The notes under the pieces were generated by a model, which was not told where the DNA came from, made no database searches, and was given only the letters and a program-made list of their open reading frames with translations. A stretch of 64,000 bases of DNA from JAPKZH01 sp964537875 (GTDB lineage Bacteria > Acidobacteriota > Aminicenantia > Aminicenantales > UBA4085): assembly GCA_964537875.1 (NCBI GenBank), contig CAZIDN010000012.1, positions 8,604 through 72,603 on the forward strand, written 5' to 3'. This document shows positions 54,818 to 63,981 of the stretch, in pieces; the stretch's first letter is position 1, and every line of letters begins with the position of its first letter. A program made the translations under genes and the position numbers.

Positions 54818-57244
54818 ATGGGCGAGAAAAGTCTTCGTCGGCTTTTTTTCGCCGGGGCCCTCGCCTGGGCCGCCGGCTTTGCCGTTTTCTATTACAAATA
54901 TGTCCCGCTCGTACCCGGTTTCCAGGCGTTCCTTGCCCCGGTGCTCCTCTCTCTATTCATGGCAACCGCTGTGCGCCTCGAATGGGGTGCATCGATCTTT
55001 ATCGCCCTCGTTCCCTTGATCAATAGCCTCCCTTACTTTTTCGAAATCTATGATTCCATTCCCCATGCCCCAACAGCTCTCGTGGCCGGGATCGTATTTT
55101 TCGGGGGGTGGCTCTTCGGCGGCGCAATTGGCGCCGGCAGAAGCATTGAGTTCCCCGCCCCCCTCCGGAGGCCGCTAGCCGGATGGGCTCTCCTCATCGC
55201 CATTTCTGCAATCGTGACTTTTTGGCGTTATACAGATTTTGTACCTTTGGTCTCTGGAAGCATTCGCGAATTTCAAGTTAATGTCACCGGCGTCAGGGCC
55301 GGCGGCGCCCTCATGAGCGATATTTTTGCAGCCCTGAACTACCTCACGGGATTCTTCGTCTTCGGTGCCTTCGTCCGGACATCGAGGCTATCCGGATGGA
55401 AGATACGGACAGTCGTCTTGGTTTCGGCTACCACCTTCGTTTCTCTGCTGTTTGGTGCTGCTCAGGGTATCTTCGCTCCGGACTTAGGCAACACACCGTT
55501 TTGGACGAGGCTCCGCCAGATCAATGCCTCATTCACCGATCCCAATGCGTTCGGCGCTTATGTGACGGCCTGCCTGCCGCTGTTTCTGGCGGCTGCCCTC
55601 CATTTCCGGGGGCGAAAAAGGCTCTTCTTCAGCGGCCTTATTGTGCTCTCCCTCGGCCTTCTTCCCTTCATTGGATCGAGAAGCAGCCTGCTCGCGCTTG
55701 CCGTCTCGCTGGGGACGTTCTCCATCCTCTCCGCCATAGAGCCGGCGCCATCTTCAGGGCATAAACTCCGGAAGGTCTTTCCCCTGGCTGCCGTGCTTGC
55801 TCTCCTCATTATCGGTGCTTACATGCTTGGAGGACGGGGGATTCTCTTGCAGAGGATCCGTCAGGATATGGAATCCATCTCGGATACCACGTCCCTAAAC
55901 CGTATTGCTAACTTCCGGCTCCAGCTCTGGAAAGCTGCAGGTCTAATGTTAAGGGATTATCCCATCACAGGAGTGGGCGTCGGTGCCTACATTATCGAGC
56001 TTCCTAATTATTTCAAGCGGATGGGCTTAGAGGTTCAATCCACCGATTCCGCGCTAAATTATATCCTCCAGGTCGGCTCGGAGATGGGAGCCTTAGGTCT
56101 GGCGATGATGATCTGGCTATGGTTGGGACTTTTCCGTTGCCTAAAGAGAGTATGGCGGCAGTCGGGTGCAAATGGTATGGCTGAGCGGTGGATCTTCCGG
56201 GGGGCCATGAGTGGGATAGCTGCCATCTTTACAGGATTCTTCTTTCACACGTATATCGGAAATCCCGAGATTACTTACTTATTCTGGCTCCTTGTCGCCC
56301 TGGCGCTTGCCGGCCTATCCGCCCCAGGAGAAACGGCTGATCTTCGGAAACAGCGTTCTGCGCTAAAAGCCTGGCCAATGCTCGCGGTCGCGATTTATGC
56401 GGCAATTCACTTATGGAACTCCGTCTGCAGTCTGTCGCCAGCCCGCGAGGCCGAGGCTTCGGACCGGGACCGGGATTTCGGCCTTTATGAAAAAGAAACA
56501 GACAAGCGCGGGCTGGTGTTCCGCTGGACGCGAGAATCTGCCGGCTTTAGCGTCCGCAACCTGGGCCCAGTCTTCGTCTTGCCCGTGATTGTCTCCCATC
56601 CCGATACGAGAGAAAAACCGGTCCGCGTCAGCATTTATCTCGCCGACCGCCATTTCAATCCTGAGCGTCTCCTCGAGGAGATCAACTTCTATCGTCCGGG
56701 CCAGGTAAATTTTGAATATTCTGTTGAGACATCTCTTGATAAGAGGCTCTTTTTTGTTTTCCATACCAGCCACGTCTGGAACCCGGGCAAAATCCTGGGC
56801 GTGTCTGACCCGCGAGCAATCGGGGCGGGCCTTGGAGAAGGCTGGTTCCGTTTCCCCTCCGAGATCACTTCGGAACGGAGAGGGCCTGCTGAAACGCTCC
56901 CCGCCAAGTTCTGGGAGGGACCCCAAGGCGCCGAGCTTAATACGAACGGAATGTACCGGATGCGTTTCCAGACGGCGGCCACCCGCATTGCTGTGCGCCT
57001 CCGCCTCCGGGGGACGCTCGCTTTTGGGATCGGCCCCCTCGTCCGCATCCGGATTGACGGTCGGCTCATCGGAGACACGATGCTCGAAGAGGAGACCTGG
57101 CGGCCGCTCGTATTTTCCCCCCTGGAAACCGGGCCCGGGTATCACGTGATCAGCGTGGAATTCCTCAACGACCTCTATGCCCCGGACCGGCGGCAGGACC
57201 GGAACCTTTTCTTGGGTGATCTTGAGGTTATCCCTCTCAAATAA
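54818..57244 (+). CDS. O-antigen ligase/polymerase-family membrane protein with C-terminal extension
   Basis: 808 aa. About a dozen membrane helices up to residue 530, with the Wzy_C/O-antigen ligase region SFTDPNAFGAYVTACLPLFL, the long periplasmic loop and a GVGVGAYIIELPNYFKRMG motif. The last 270 residues form a soluble, probably periplasmic domain containing a jelly-roll-like part (TRIAVRLRLRGTLAFGIGPL) that is not usual for the family. Polymerises or ligates the polysaccharide. The last 17 bases of coding sequence plus the terminator are duplicated at 60338-60392. Confidence 0.85.
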   Translation: MGEKSLRRLFFAGALAWAAGFAVFYYKYVPLVPGFQAFLAPVLLSLFMATAVRLEWGASIFIALVPLINSLPYFFEIYDSIPHAPTALVAGIVFFGGWLFGGAIGAGRSIEFPAPLRRPLAGWALLIAISAIVTFWRYTDFVPLVSGSIREFQVNVTGVRAGGALMSDIFAALNYLTGFFVFGAFVRTSRLSGWKIRTVVLVSATTFVSLLFGAAQGIFAPDLGNTPFWTRLRQINASFTDPNAFGAYVTACLPLFLAAALHFRGRKRLFFSGLIVLSLGLLPFIGSRSSLLALAVSLGTFSILSAIEPAPSSGHKLRKVFPLAAVLALLIIGAYMLGGRGILLQRIRQDMESISDTTSLNRIANFRLQLWKAAGLMLRDYPITGVGVGAYIIELPNYFKRMGLEVQSTDSALNYILQVGSEMGALGLAMMIWLWLGLFRCLKRVWRQSGANGMAERWIFRGAMSGIAAIFTGFFFHTYIGNPEITYLFWLLVALALAGLSAPGETADLRKQRSALKAWPMLAVAIYAAIHLWNSVCSLSPAREAEASDRDRDFGLYEKETDKRGLVFRWTRESAGFSVRNLGPVFVLPVIVSHPDTREKPVRVSIYLADRHFNPERLLEEINFYRPGQVNFEYSVETSLDKRLFFVFHTSHVWNPGKILGVSDPRAIGAGLGEGWFRFPSEITSERRGPAETLPAKFWEGPQGAELNTNGMYRMRFQTAATRIAVRLRLRGTLAFGIGPLVRIRIDGRLIGDTMLEEETWRPLVFSPLETGPGYHVISVEFLNDLYAPDRRQDRNLFLGDLEVIPLK

Positions 57245-57281
57245 AAAAGGCCCTGCCGGCTGTCTCTCTGCCGGCAGGGCC
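57243..57281 (-). terminator. Terminator between the ligase gene and the first giant protein gene
   Basis: GGCCCTGCCGGC (57249-57260) and GCCGGCAGGGCC (57270-57281) form a perfect 12-bp stem, loop TGTCTCTCT. The T-run lies on the minus strand (57243-57248), so it ends the convergent minus-strand gene and may be bidirectional. Confidence 0.9.
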
Positions 57282-57321
57282 TTCCGTCAGCCGTTCTTAG
57301 AACGTCTGGCCGACGATTTCC

Positions 57322-59976
57322 CTAGTAAATCGGTCCGGCCAGCGCCGGGGTAGACGGCGTCGCCCCGTCCATCAGTGTCCAAACGCCCCAGACTCCCGAT
57401 GTGTTCATGGCGTTCCAATAGATCTTGGTGTCGACATTGCTCTTGACGCACATGTAGAGCTTGCTATTAAAGGCTTCGATCGCCGGCGAGACGGTGGTAA
57501 AGCCTGCCATCCATCCCCAGGAGGTGAATAGCTCGGACGTATTCATGGACCGGTGGTACAGTCTGTCGTCTGCGCCCCGCACGGCAATGTAGAGCTGGCT
57601 GTTGAAGACCGCCATCGCTGCTGTGGATGGGGACAGGCCATCCATCAGGCTCCACGACGACCAAGTCCCCGCTGTATCCATTTTGTTCCACCAGATTTTG
57701 TTGTCGCCGGAGTCCTTAACGACGAGGTAGAGCTTGTCGTTAAAGCCCTGGATCGCGGGCGGGATTGAAGTCAGGCCTCCTGGAACGGCCTGCCATGGAT
57801 AGAGCGTTTCCGCGGTGTTCATGTACCGGACGTAAATCTTGTCGTCTGTCCCGCGGACGGCGATGTAGAGCCGGTTGTTGAAGACCGCGATGAAAGGCTT
57901 GTCCCCCGTGAAGCCATCCATGACCTGCCACGACCCCCAAACTCCGCCACTGTCCATCCGGTTCCACCAGATTTTCGTGTCACTGCTACTCTTGACGACG
58001 ACGTAGAACTTGTTGTTGAACATCGCTGTCGCCGGCGTGCTGTCGGTCATGCCATTTTTAAGCCTGGTCCAGCCGGTCAGAGCTTCCAGCTGGTTCATGG
58101 ACCTCGAGTAGAGCCAGTTGTCCGTCCCCCGAACGGTGATCCACATCTTCTGCCCGACGGTCAGGTTCACCGGCCGCGTCGTATTGCCAACTCCGTTGGT
58201 CGTATTCGTGAACGTCACTGTGTCGGTATACTCCCCTATGGACAGGGAGTTCGCGTTGCTGTTGATCGAGACGGTTACGTTGGTTGATCCTCCCGAGGAT
58301 AGGGTGCCGCTTGTCCCCGACAGCGTCACCCAGGTCTTGGTCTTGGCCGCCGTCCAGTTCAAAGAAGCCCCACCCGTGTTCTGGAGTGTATAGACCTTAG
58401 ATGATGGGCTGAACGGCCCGCCAGGCAATCCCTGGGAGGTCAGCCCTTCCGCCGGGGTTACGACCAGCGTAGGCGCCGCGTTCACGTATAACGTAACACT
58501 CCTTGTCGTATTCCCAACGCCGTTGGTCGTGTTCGTGAACGTGATCGTGGCGGAATACAACCCGGCCGGCAGGCTGTTGGCGAGGCTGTTAATCGATGCC
58601 GTCAATGTCGCCGCATTGCCGGCGCTCAAATAGCCGCTGGTCGCCGATAGCGTCAACCAGGTCGCCGACGCCGTCTTCGCCGCCGTCCAGTTCATTCCGG
58701 CCCCGCCCGTATTCTGGATGAGATAATCCGTGTTCGCCGGGCTAAAGGGGCCGCCGGCCAATCCCGACGAAGTGAATCCCGTCGTCGGCGTAACAGCCAT
58801 CGCCGCCGCCGCTTCGACCATGTACAGGATCTCCCAGTTCCCATTGACATATGCCGAAAAAGCCAGGTGGGCTCCTCCGAAGCTGTCCACGGCGACACTC
58901 GGCATCTTGGACGGCGCCAGGCCATTGGTGATATTGCCGGGGCCGCTCCAGATTCCTCCGAGGAAGGCGTTGGCATAAATATCGTTGTTTTCTTTCCAGG
59001 CTATGATTATGTTGCCATTTTTTTTGTCCACGGCGACCGCGCCCTCTTGGGAATTGGCGGCGCTCTGCGACACGTTGATCTCCGGTCCCAACGTACCGTT
59101 GCTGTTCACTTTCCTGAGAAAGATCTCGTCGTTTCCAACAGTCCCATCCATCCAGATAACGTAGGCATTTCCTGCGTTGTCAGAGGCCACCTTGGCATAG
59201 CTCCAGTCCTCGCCCACATCCCCTTTGATTAGGGTGGGCTGAGTCCAGGAGCTGGCGTTCTGGGGCGTCTGGTTTTTCGAATACCACAAGGTCCGGCCCC
59301 AGCCTGTCGTCCACATCAGATGGGCCGTTCCGGCGGCATCAATGGCGATTTGCGGCATGTATCCCTCAAAGGGAGTCATCTGAGTCGAAGACCAGCCCCC
59401 TGCCGGACTTCGATATCTCAACAGGATATTCCATCCCCACTCACGGCCTGTGCCGTCCTGCCAGACAACATAGGCATAATTATCCACCGGGCTCACCGCA
59501 ACGCCGGAATACGCGGATCCCCCGTCGTTATTGCTGACGTTTGTCGTCGTACCCCATCCGCTTGCATAGGCGCGGTGATAGATATCGTAGGAAACGACCC
59601 GGCCGTCCTGGAAAACGAGATGGCAGGCACCGGAAGGAGAGACGGACATCCAGGGGTATCCGGCTTCTTCTGCGTCGTATTGGATCTGTTCGACCCATTC
59701 AGGCGTCGACCACGAACCGTTTTTGTTGGTCGAGAAATAGAAATTTCGGGGGAACTGATGCTCGATCCAGACAACATAGGCCGCGCCGTTCCCGTCCACT
59801 CCCAGGCATGGCCAGTCCGAGTCCGTAGACGATAAAGAGACATTCACGGGCGTCGGGCTATCCGCAAGCGCGATTCCGCCGAAGGGACGATACCCCTGTT
59901 GCGCCGGCATCCGGGACGCCGTTACGGTCGTGATCAAAACCAGCAGGATGAGAAAGCCTAAAGTTGTTTTTTTCAT
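57322..59976 (-). CDS. Giant secreted protein: sialidase-like propeller, two BACON-like domains, C-terminal propeller
   Basis: 884 aa with a signal peptide (TTLGFLILLVLITTVTA). N-terminal part (about 30-390) has BNR-like strands (AAYVVWIEHQFPRNFYFSTN, GACHLVFQDGRVVSYDIYH). Two BACON/Ig-like domains (about 393-585; NWTAAKTASATWLTLSATSG and NWTAAKTKTWVTLSGTSG) follow. The end (about 590-884) is a repeated propeller (MWITVRGTDNWLYSRSMNQL, KIWWNRMDSGGVWGSW, RLYIAVRGTDDKIYVRYMNT), a fold often used for glycan binding. C-terminal half nearly identical to the 60433 paralogue. Convergent with the exopolysaccharide operon; cell-surface adhesion is a guess. Confidence 0.85.
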   Translation of the reverse strand: MKKTTLGFLILLVLITTVTASRMPAQQGYRPFGGIALADSPTPVNVSLSSTDSDWPCLGVDGNGAAYVVWIEHQFPRNFYFSTNKNGSWSTPEWVEQIQYDAEEAGYPWMSVSPSGACHLVFQDGRVVSYDIYHRAYASGWGTTTNVSNNDGGSAYSGVAVSPVDNYAYVVWQDGTGREWGWNILLRYRSPAGGWSSTQMTPFEGYMPQIAIDAAGTAHLMWTTGWGRTLWYSKNQTPQNASSWTQPTLIKGDVGEDWSYAKVASDNAGNAYVIWMDGTVGNDEIFLRKVNSNGTLGPEINVSQSAANSQEGAVAVDKKNGNIIIAWKENNDIYANAFLGGIWSGPGNITNGLAPSKMPSVAVDSFGGAHLAFSAYVNGNWEILYMVEAAAAMAVTPTTGFTSSGLAGGPFSPANTDYLIQNTGGAGMNWTAAKTASATWLTLSATSGYLSAGNAATLTASINSLANSLPAGLYSATITFTNTTNGVGNTTRSVTLYVNAAPTLVVTPAEGLTSQGLPGGPFSPSSKVYTLQNTGGASLNWTAAKTKTWVTLSGTSGTLSSGGSTNVTVSINSNANSLSIGEYTDTVTFTNTTNGVGNTTRPVNLTVGQKMWITVRGTDNWLYSRSMNQLEALTGWTRLKNGMTDSTPATAMFNNKFYVVVKSSSDTKIWWNRMDSGGVWGSWQVMDGFTGDKPFIAVFNNRLYIAVRGTDDKIYVRYMNTAETLYPWQAVPGGLTSIPPAIQGFNDKLYLVVKDSGDNKIWWNKMDTAGTWSSWSLMDGLSPSTAAMAVFNSQLYIAVRGADDRLYHRSMNTSELFTSWGWMAGFTTVSPAIEAFNSKLYMCVKSNVDTKIYWNAMNTSGVWGVWTLMDGATPSTPALAGPIY

Positions 59977-60304
59977 CGGACGCTCTCCTTATTTTCCCGT
60001 TAAGGTCGACAACCTCCAGAAGAGGCCATCCATGCTCATAGATTTAGTCGAAAATCCATTGCCCACATGGTCGCGGGATTTCCTCTGGAGGCCTGCGTGT
60101 TCTCGAATGGGAACTCCACTTTGCCATAGTGACAGTCGGCAAGGTGTCCTGTCAATCGCCTTTGAGGGGGATAGGGGACCATAAAATATCACCCCCCCGT
60201 TTTTTCCCCGCGCGGAAGCGCCTCTCTGGCCGGTTGGCTTTTCGGGGGGGAATTGTAGTAGAAATATAAGCCGCTTTCAAATCCGGCCTTTAGGAGAGTG
60301 AGCG

Positions 60305-60355
60305 ATGAAGAGAAAAATCAAGAGGCGGCTTAAAGAGGTTATCCCTCTCAAATAA
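60305..60355 (+). pseudogene. Mini-ORF ending in the duplicated tail of the ligase gene
   Basis: ATG at 60305 after TTAGGAGAG encodes MKRKIKRRLKEVIPLK and stops. EVIPLK plus stop and the following hairpin are identical to the end of the ligase gene (57227-57244). The first ten codons come from elsewhere. This marks the left border of the duplication. The surrounding 59977-60304 contains no other gene. Confidence 0.6.
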
Positions 60356-60392
60356 AAAAGGCCCTGCCGGCAGAGAGACAGCCGGCAGGGCC
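60354..60392 (-). terminator. Second copy of the terminator, loop inverted
   Basis: Same 12-bp arms as at 57249-57281 (60360-60371 and 60381-60392), but the loop AGAGAGACA is the exact reverse complement of the other copy. T-run on the minus strand serves the gene at 60433. Confidence 0.9.
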
Positions 60393-60432
60393 TTCCGTCA
60401 GCCGTTCTTAGAACGGCCGGCCGACGATTTCC

Positions 60433-63402
60433 TTAGTAAATCGGTCCGGCCAGCGACGGGGTAGACGGCGTCAACCCGTCCATCAGCGCCCAACCGCTCC
60501 AGACTCCCGATGTGTTCATGGAGTTCCGCCAAATCTTGGTGTCGATATTGCTCTTAACGCACATGTAGAGTTTGCTATTAAAGGATTCGATCGCCGGCGA
60601 GAGGGTGGTAAGGCCTGCCGTCGCTCCCCAGGTGGTGAATAGCTCGGCCGCAGTCATGGACCGGTAATATATTTTGTCATCTGCGCCCCGCACGGCAATG
60701 TAAAGCTGGTTTTCGAAGACCGTCATTGCTGCTGTGGATGGGGACAGGCCATCCATCAGGCTCCACGACGACCACGTCCCCGCTGTATCCATCTTGGTCC
60801 ACCAGATTTTGTTGTCGCCGGCGTCCTTAACGACGAGGTAGAGCTTGTCGTTAAAGCCTTGGATCGCAGGCGGGACGGAGGTTAGACCAGCCGATACGGC
60901 CGACCAGGGATAGAACGTCTCTGCAGTGTTCATGTACCGAATCCATATCTTGTCGTCTGTCCCGCGGACGGCGATGTAGAGCCGGTTGTTGAAGACTGCG
61001 ATGGAAGGCTTGTCCCCCGTCAAGCCATCCATGGCCTGCCATGATCCCCAAACTCCGCTACTGTCCATCCGGTTCCACCAGATTTTCGTATCAGCGCTAC
61101 TCTTGACGATGACGTAGAACTTATTGTTGAACATCGCTGTTGCCGGCGTGGTGTCGGTCATGCCCGAAAGCTTGGCCCAGCTGCTCAGTGCTTCCAGCTG
61201 GTTCATGGACCTCGAGTAGAGCCAGTTGTCCGTCCCCCGGACTGTGATCCACATCTTCTGCCCGACGGTCAGGTTCACCGGCCGCGTCGTATTGCCAACT
61301 CCGTTGGTCGTATTCGTGAACGTCACTGTGTCGGTATACTCCCCTATGGACAGGGAGTTCGCGTTGCTGTTGATCGAGACGGTTACGTTGGTTGATCCTC
61401 CCGAGGATAGGGTGCCGCTTGTCCCCGACAGCGTCACCCAGGTCTTGGTCTTGGCCGCCGTCCAGTTCAAAGAAGCCCCACCCGTGTTCTGGAGTGTATA
61501 GACCTTAGATGATGGGCTGAACGGCCCGCCAGGCAATCCCTGGGAGGTCAGCCCTTCCGCCGGGGTTACGACCAGCGTAGGCGCCGCGTTCACGTATAAC
61601 GTAACACTCCTTGTCGTATTCCCAACGCCGTTGGTCGTGTTCGTGAACGTGATCGTGGCGGAATACAACCCGGCCGGCAGGCTGTTGGCGAGGCTGTTAA
61701 TCGATGCCGTCAATGTCGCCGCATTGCCGGCGCTCAAATAGCCGCTGGTCGCCGATAGCGTCAACCAGGTCGCCGACGCCGTCTTCGCCGCCGTCCAGTT
61801 CATTCCGGCCCCGCCCGTATTCTGGATGAGATAATCCGTGTTCGCCGGGCTAAAGGGGCCGCCGGCCAATCCCGATGAAGTGAATCCCGACGTCGGCGTA
61901 ACGCCCATCGCCGCCGCTTCAGCCCAGGGCAGCCACTCCGCATCGAAGTAGGCGTCGTAGTCGGAGACCGAGTACTGGTGGATCCAGCCGACCGAAGCTT
62001 GATAGCTGCCGGTCGGATTGGTGCTCACCAGGAGCGCAGGGATGTCCGCCGTAAGGGTGTTCGTGCTGTTCTTGATGTTTCCCAGGTTCGTCCACGCCGT
62101 GGGGCTCGTATACAGTGTTTTTTGAACAATGAGCTGATTCGGCAGGTACTGATACGCGGCATAAACATATGATCCCCCCATATACCTGATCGAGGGATAT
62201 CTTGTGGTATAGGAACCGCTACTTTCAAACCAACCCTGGTACCAGTTTGTTCCGTCCGTTGTGTAGTGATAGTAGGTATCCCAATCCGTGGTATAGTCGA
62301 CATTGTAGATTATCCAGGCCCTGGTTGTCGTAGCGCCCGTGATCCCGGGGTAGAGGGCGGGCAAACCGGAGTTGCTCCAAATCGTTACGGGAGTGCTCCA
62401 AGTAGAACCGTAATCCGCCGACTTGATAAGGGCGATGCTGCTTTTTCCGAAGGTGTTGTTGTAGGTGTAAGCTACCCACAGCTCGCCAGCCATATAATAT
62501 ATCGACGAATCAGGGTTAGAGGGCTGAGAGGTGAAGTTTACAATTGCCACAGGGGTTCCAAAAGACGTGCCGCCGTTCGTGCTCCGGGCATACATCAATT
62601 TTGACGAAGTTCCCGCCAGCCGGTAATACACGACGTAAACCCAGGCAGGATCAAAGTACGGATAATCCGAGGCAACTTCGGGCCTGACGTCTAAGGTCGC
62701 ACCACTATTGTCTATATAGACGTTGGTAGATTCCGAGAAATCAGTGGCTTTTGGCCGCCACATCCAAATATCACTATCCGAAGCAGAGAACTTTCGCTGG
62801 AAAACGACGCCCAGGTAATCGTTGTGAATCTGCTTGGCCTTGGGTAACGACAATTCATAGGTTGACCAGTCGAACAGCCATGCCTGATACCAGTTCGCGC
62901 CGTGGTTCATGCTACGCGTCAGCTTGATCTGGTCAGGGGCACTGCCAGTCCAGTATTCGCAGGCATGATACATTTCGGTATCGTTGACGGAGTTGTAGCG
63001 GACTTCCGTAGAGGGAGATCTCTCCATGTTAGTGCCGGTAGTGACAGGGATATCGGATGTGGCCCACTCGACCGATAATAATTTTTTGCCGCTGTCCCTG
63101 TTGTCCACAGGCGTAACGGTAGGGCCGGCCCCAGTCTCGTACTTGTCAAGCGACGGGACCGCTGCCACGTTCCGGGGAATCGAATTCAATATCTGGACCG
63201 CTTTGGCGTTGTCCCCGATCGAACGGAAGTACTTGATGTCTGCGAGTTTTTGAGCGGTCTCCGGGTCGACCGGCTCATTGGGAGTGACGACAACATTTTG
63301 CGGGGGGATTCTATCCTGACTGTCCTGCAGGAATCCCCGTTGGATGAAGACGAATGACAAAGCCAAGAAAAGGATGCTTCCAAAAAGAAAGAAACGCTTC
63401 AT
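60433..63402 (-). CDS. Giant secreted paralogue: BNR-like N-terminus, two BACON-like domains, C-terminal propeller
   Basis: 989 aa with a signal peptide (RFFLFGSILFLALSFVFI). The first about 500 residues differ from the 57322 protein and contain sialidase-like strands (SSKLMYARSTNGGTSFGTPV, SSIALIKSADYGSTWSTPV). From about residue 500 the BACON-like pair and terminal propeller are near-identical to the paralogue, ending ALMDGLTPSTPSLAGPIY. AAAGGAGG before the ATG fixes the start. Probably a surface or extracellular binding protein; modular swap of the N-terminal half suggests a shared scaffold with different recognition domains. Confidence 0.85.
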   Translation of the reverse strand: MKRFFLFGSILFLALSFVFIQRGFLQDSQDRIPPQNVVVTPNEPVDPETAQKLADIKYFRSIGDNAKAVQILNSIPRNVAAVPSLDKYETGAGPTVTPVDNRDSGKKLLSVEWATSDIPVTTGTNMERSPSTEVRYNSVNDTEMYHACEYWTGSAPDQIKLTRSMNHGANWYQAWLFDWSTYELSLPKAKQIHNDYLGVVFQRKFSASDSDIWMWRPKATDFSESTNVYIDNSGATLDVRPEVASDYPYFDPAWVYVVYYRLAGTSSKLMYARSTNGGTSFGTPVAIVNFTSQPSNPDSSIYYMAGELWVAYTYNNTFGKSSIALIKSADYGSTWSTPVTIWSNSGLPALYPGITGATTTRAWIIYNVDYTTDWDTYYHYTTDGTNWYQGWFESSGSYTTRYPSIRYMGGSYVYAAYQYLPNQLIVQKTLYTSPTAWTNLGNIKNSTNTLTADIPALLVSTNPTGSYQASVGWIHQYSVSDYDAYFDAEWLPWAEAAAMGVTPTSGFTSSGLAGGPFSPANTDYLIQNTGGAGMNWTAAKTASATWLTLSATSGYLSAGNAATLTASINSLANSLPAGLYSATITFTNTTNGVGNTTRSVTLYVNAAPTLVVTPAEGLTSQGLPGGPFSPSSKVYTLQNTGGASLNWTAAKTKTWVTLSGTSGTLSSGGSTNVTVSINSNANSLSIGEYTDTVTFTNTTNGVGNTTRPVNLTVGQKMWITVRGTDNWLYSRSMNQLEALSSWAKLSGMTDTTPATAMFNNKFYVIVKSSADTKIWWNRMDSSGVWGSWQAMDGLTGDKPSIAVFNNRLYIAVRGTDDKIWIRYMNTAETFYPWSAVSAGLTSVPPAIQGFNDKLYLVVKDAGDNKIWWTKMDTAGTWSSWSLMDGLSPSTAAMTVFENQLYIAVRGADDKIYYRSMTAAELFTTWGATAGLTTLSPAIESFNSKLYMCVKSNIDTKIWRNSMNTSGVWSGWALMDGLTPSTPSLAGPIY

Positions 63403-63662
63403 TGCCCCTCCTCCTTTAATAATAATTTATGGCAATATAACTCTTACGTATTTTTATAGTGCTTGTCAAGATATTTTTTTGAGTTCATACGAATTTTTTA
63501 TAGGCAAAATATATCATTATCTCATTGAGGAAATAAGATGGATATTAAGGAATTCGCTGCTTTATGATTTTTCCTTAATAATCAATCGGTTAGATGGAAT
63601 ATGAAACGCACTGTGAATAAAGATATATCGAATCATACGAGACTTTTCTTTAATGCGCTTTC

Positions 63663-63687
63663 TAGCCCAAGTTCGACAAAAAAATAT
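63663..63687. repeat. 22-bp string shared with 49581-49602 in inverted orientation
   Basis: TAGCCCAAGTTCGAC plus an A-run occurs here and, on the opposite strand, 130 bp upstream of the IS1634-type remnant. It may be an insertion-sequence end. Otherwise 63403-63981 shows no gene; the DNA is AT-rich. Confidence 0.45.
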
Positions 63688-63981
63688 GAATCATCACACA
63701 AATGAATACCTGGTGGTATGGAGAGTATAGATCTTAAGCTTGGAGTATTTGAGGTCGCGATAGCCGAAATCTACGGACATTCCAGGACTTCGGTATTATC
63801 TCAAAACAGAATGAGATTTCGATTTTTTTTCACGGCGCATCCCTTGTGTTATGTGTTCCATTTCCCAGCTTAAGGTGAGCCGCCTATTTCCTTCCACACT
63901 GGAATAAGAAACACTTCGAGTTGACTTTCGCTTGGATTTCTTGATACTAATACAAACGTAATAAATAAAGTGACAATGTAT

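Noticed and set aside
58118..61501. Identical 91-aa plus-strand ORFs inside both giant genes
   Set aside because: They are shadows of the identical BACON-coding tract, not a duplicated gene.
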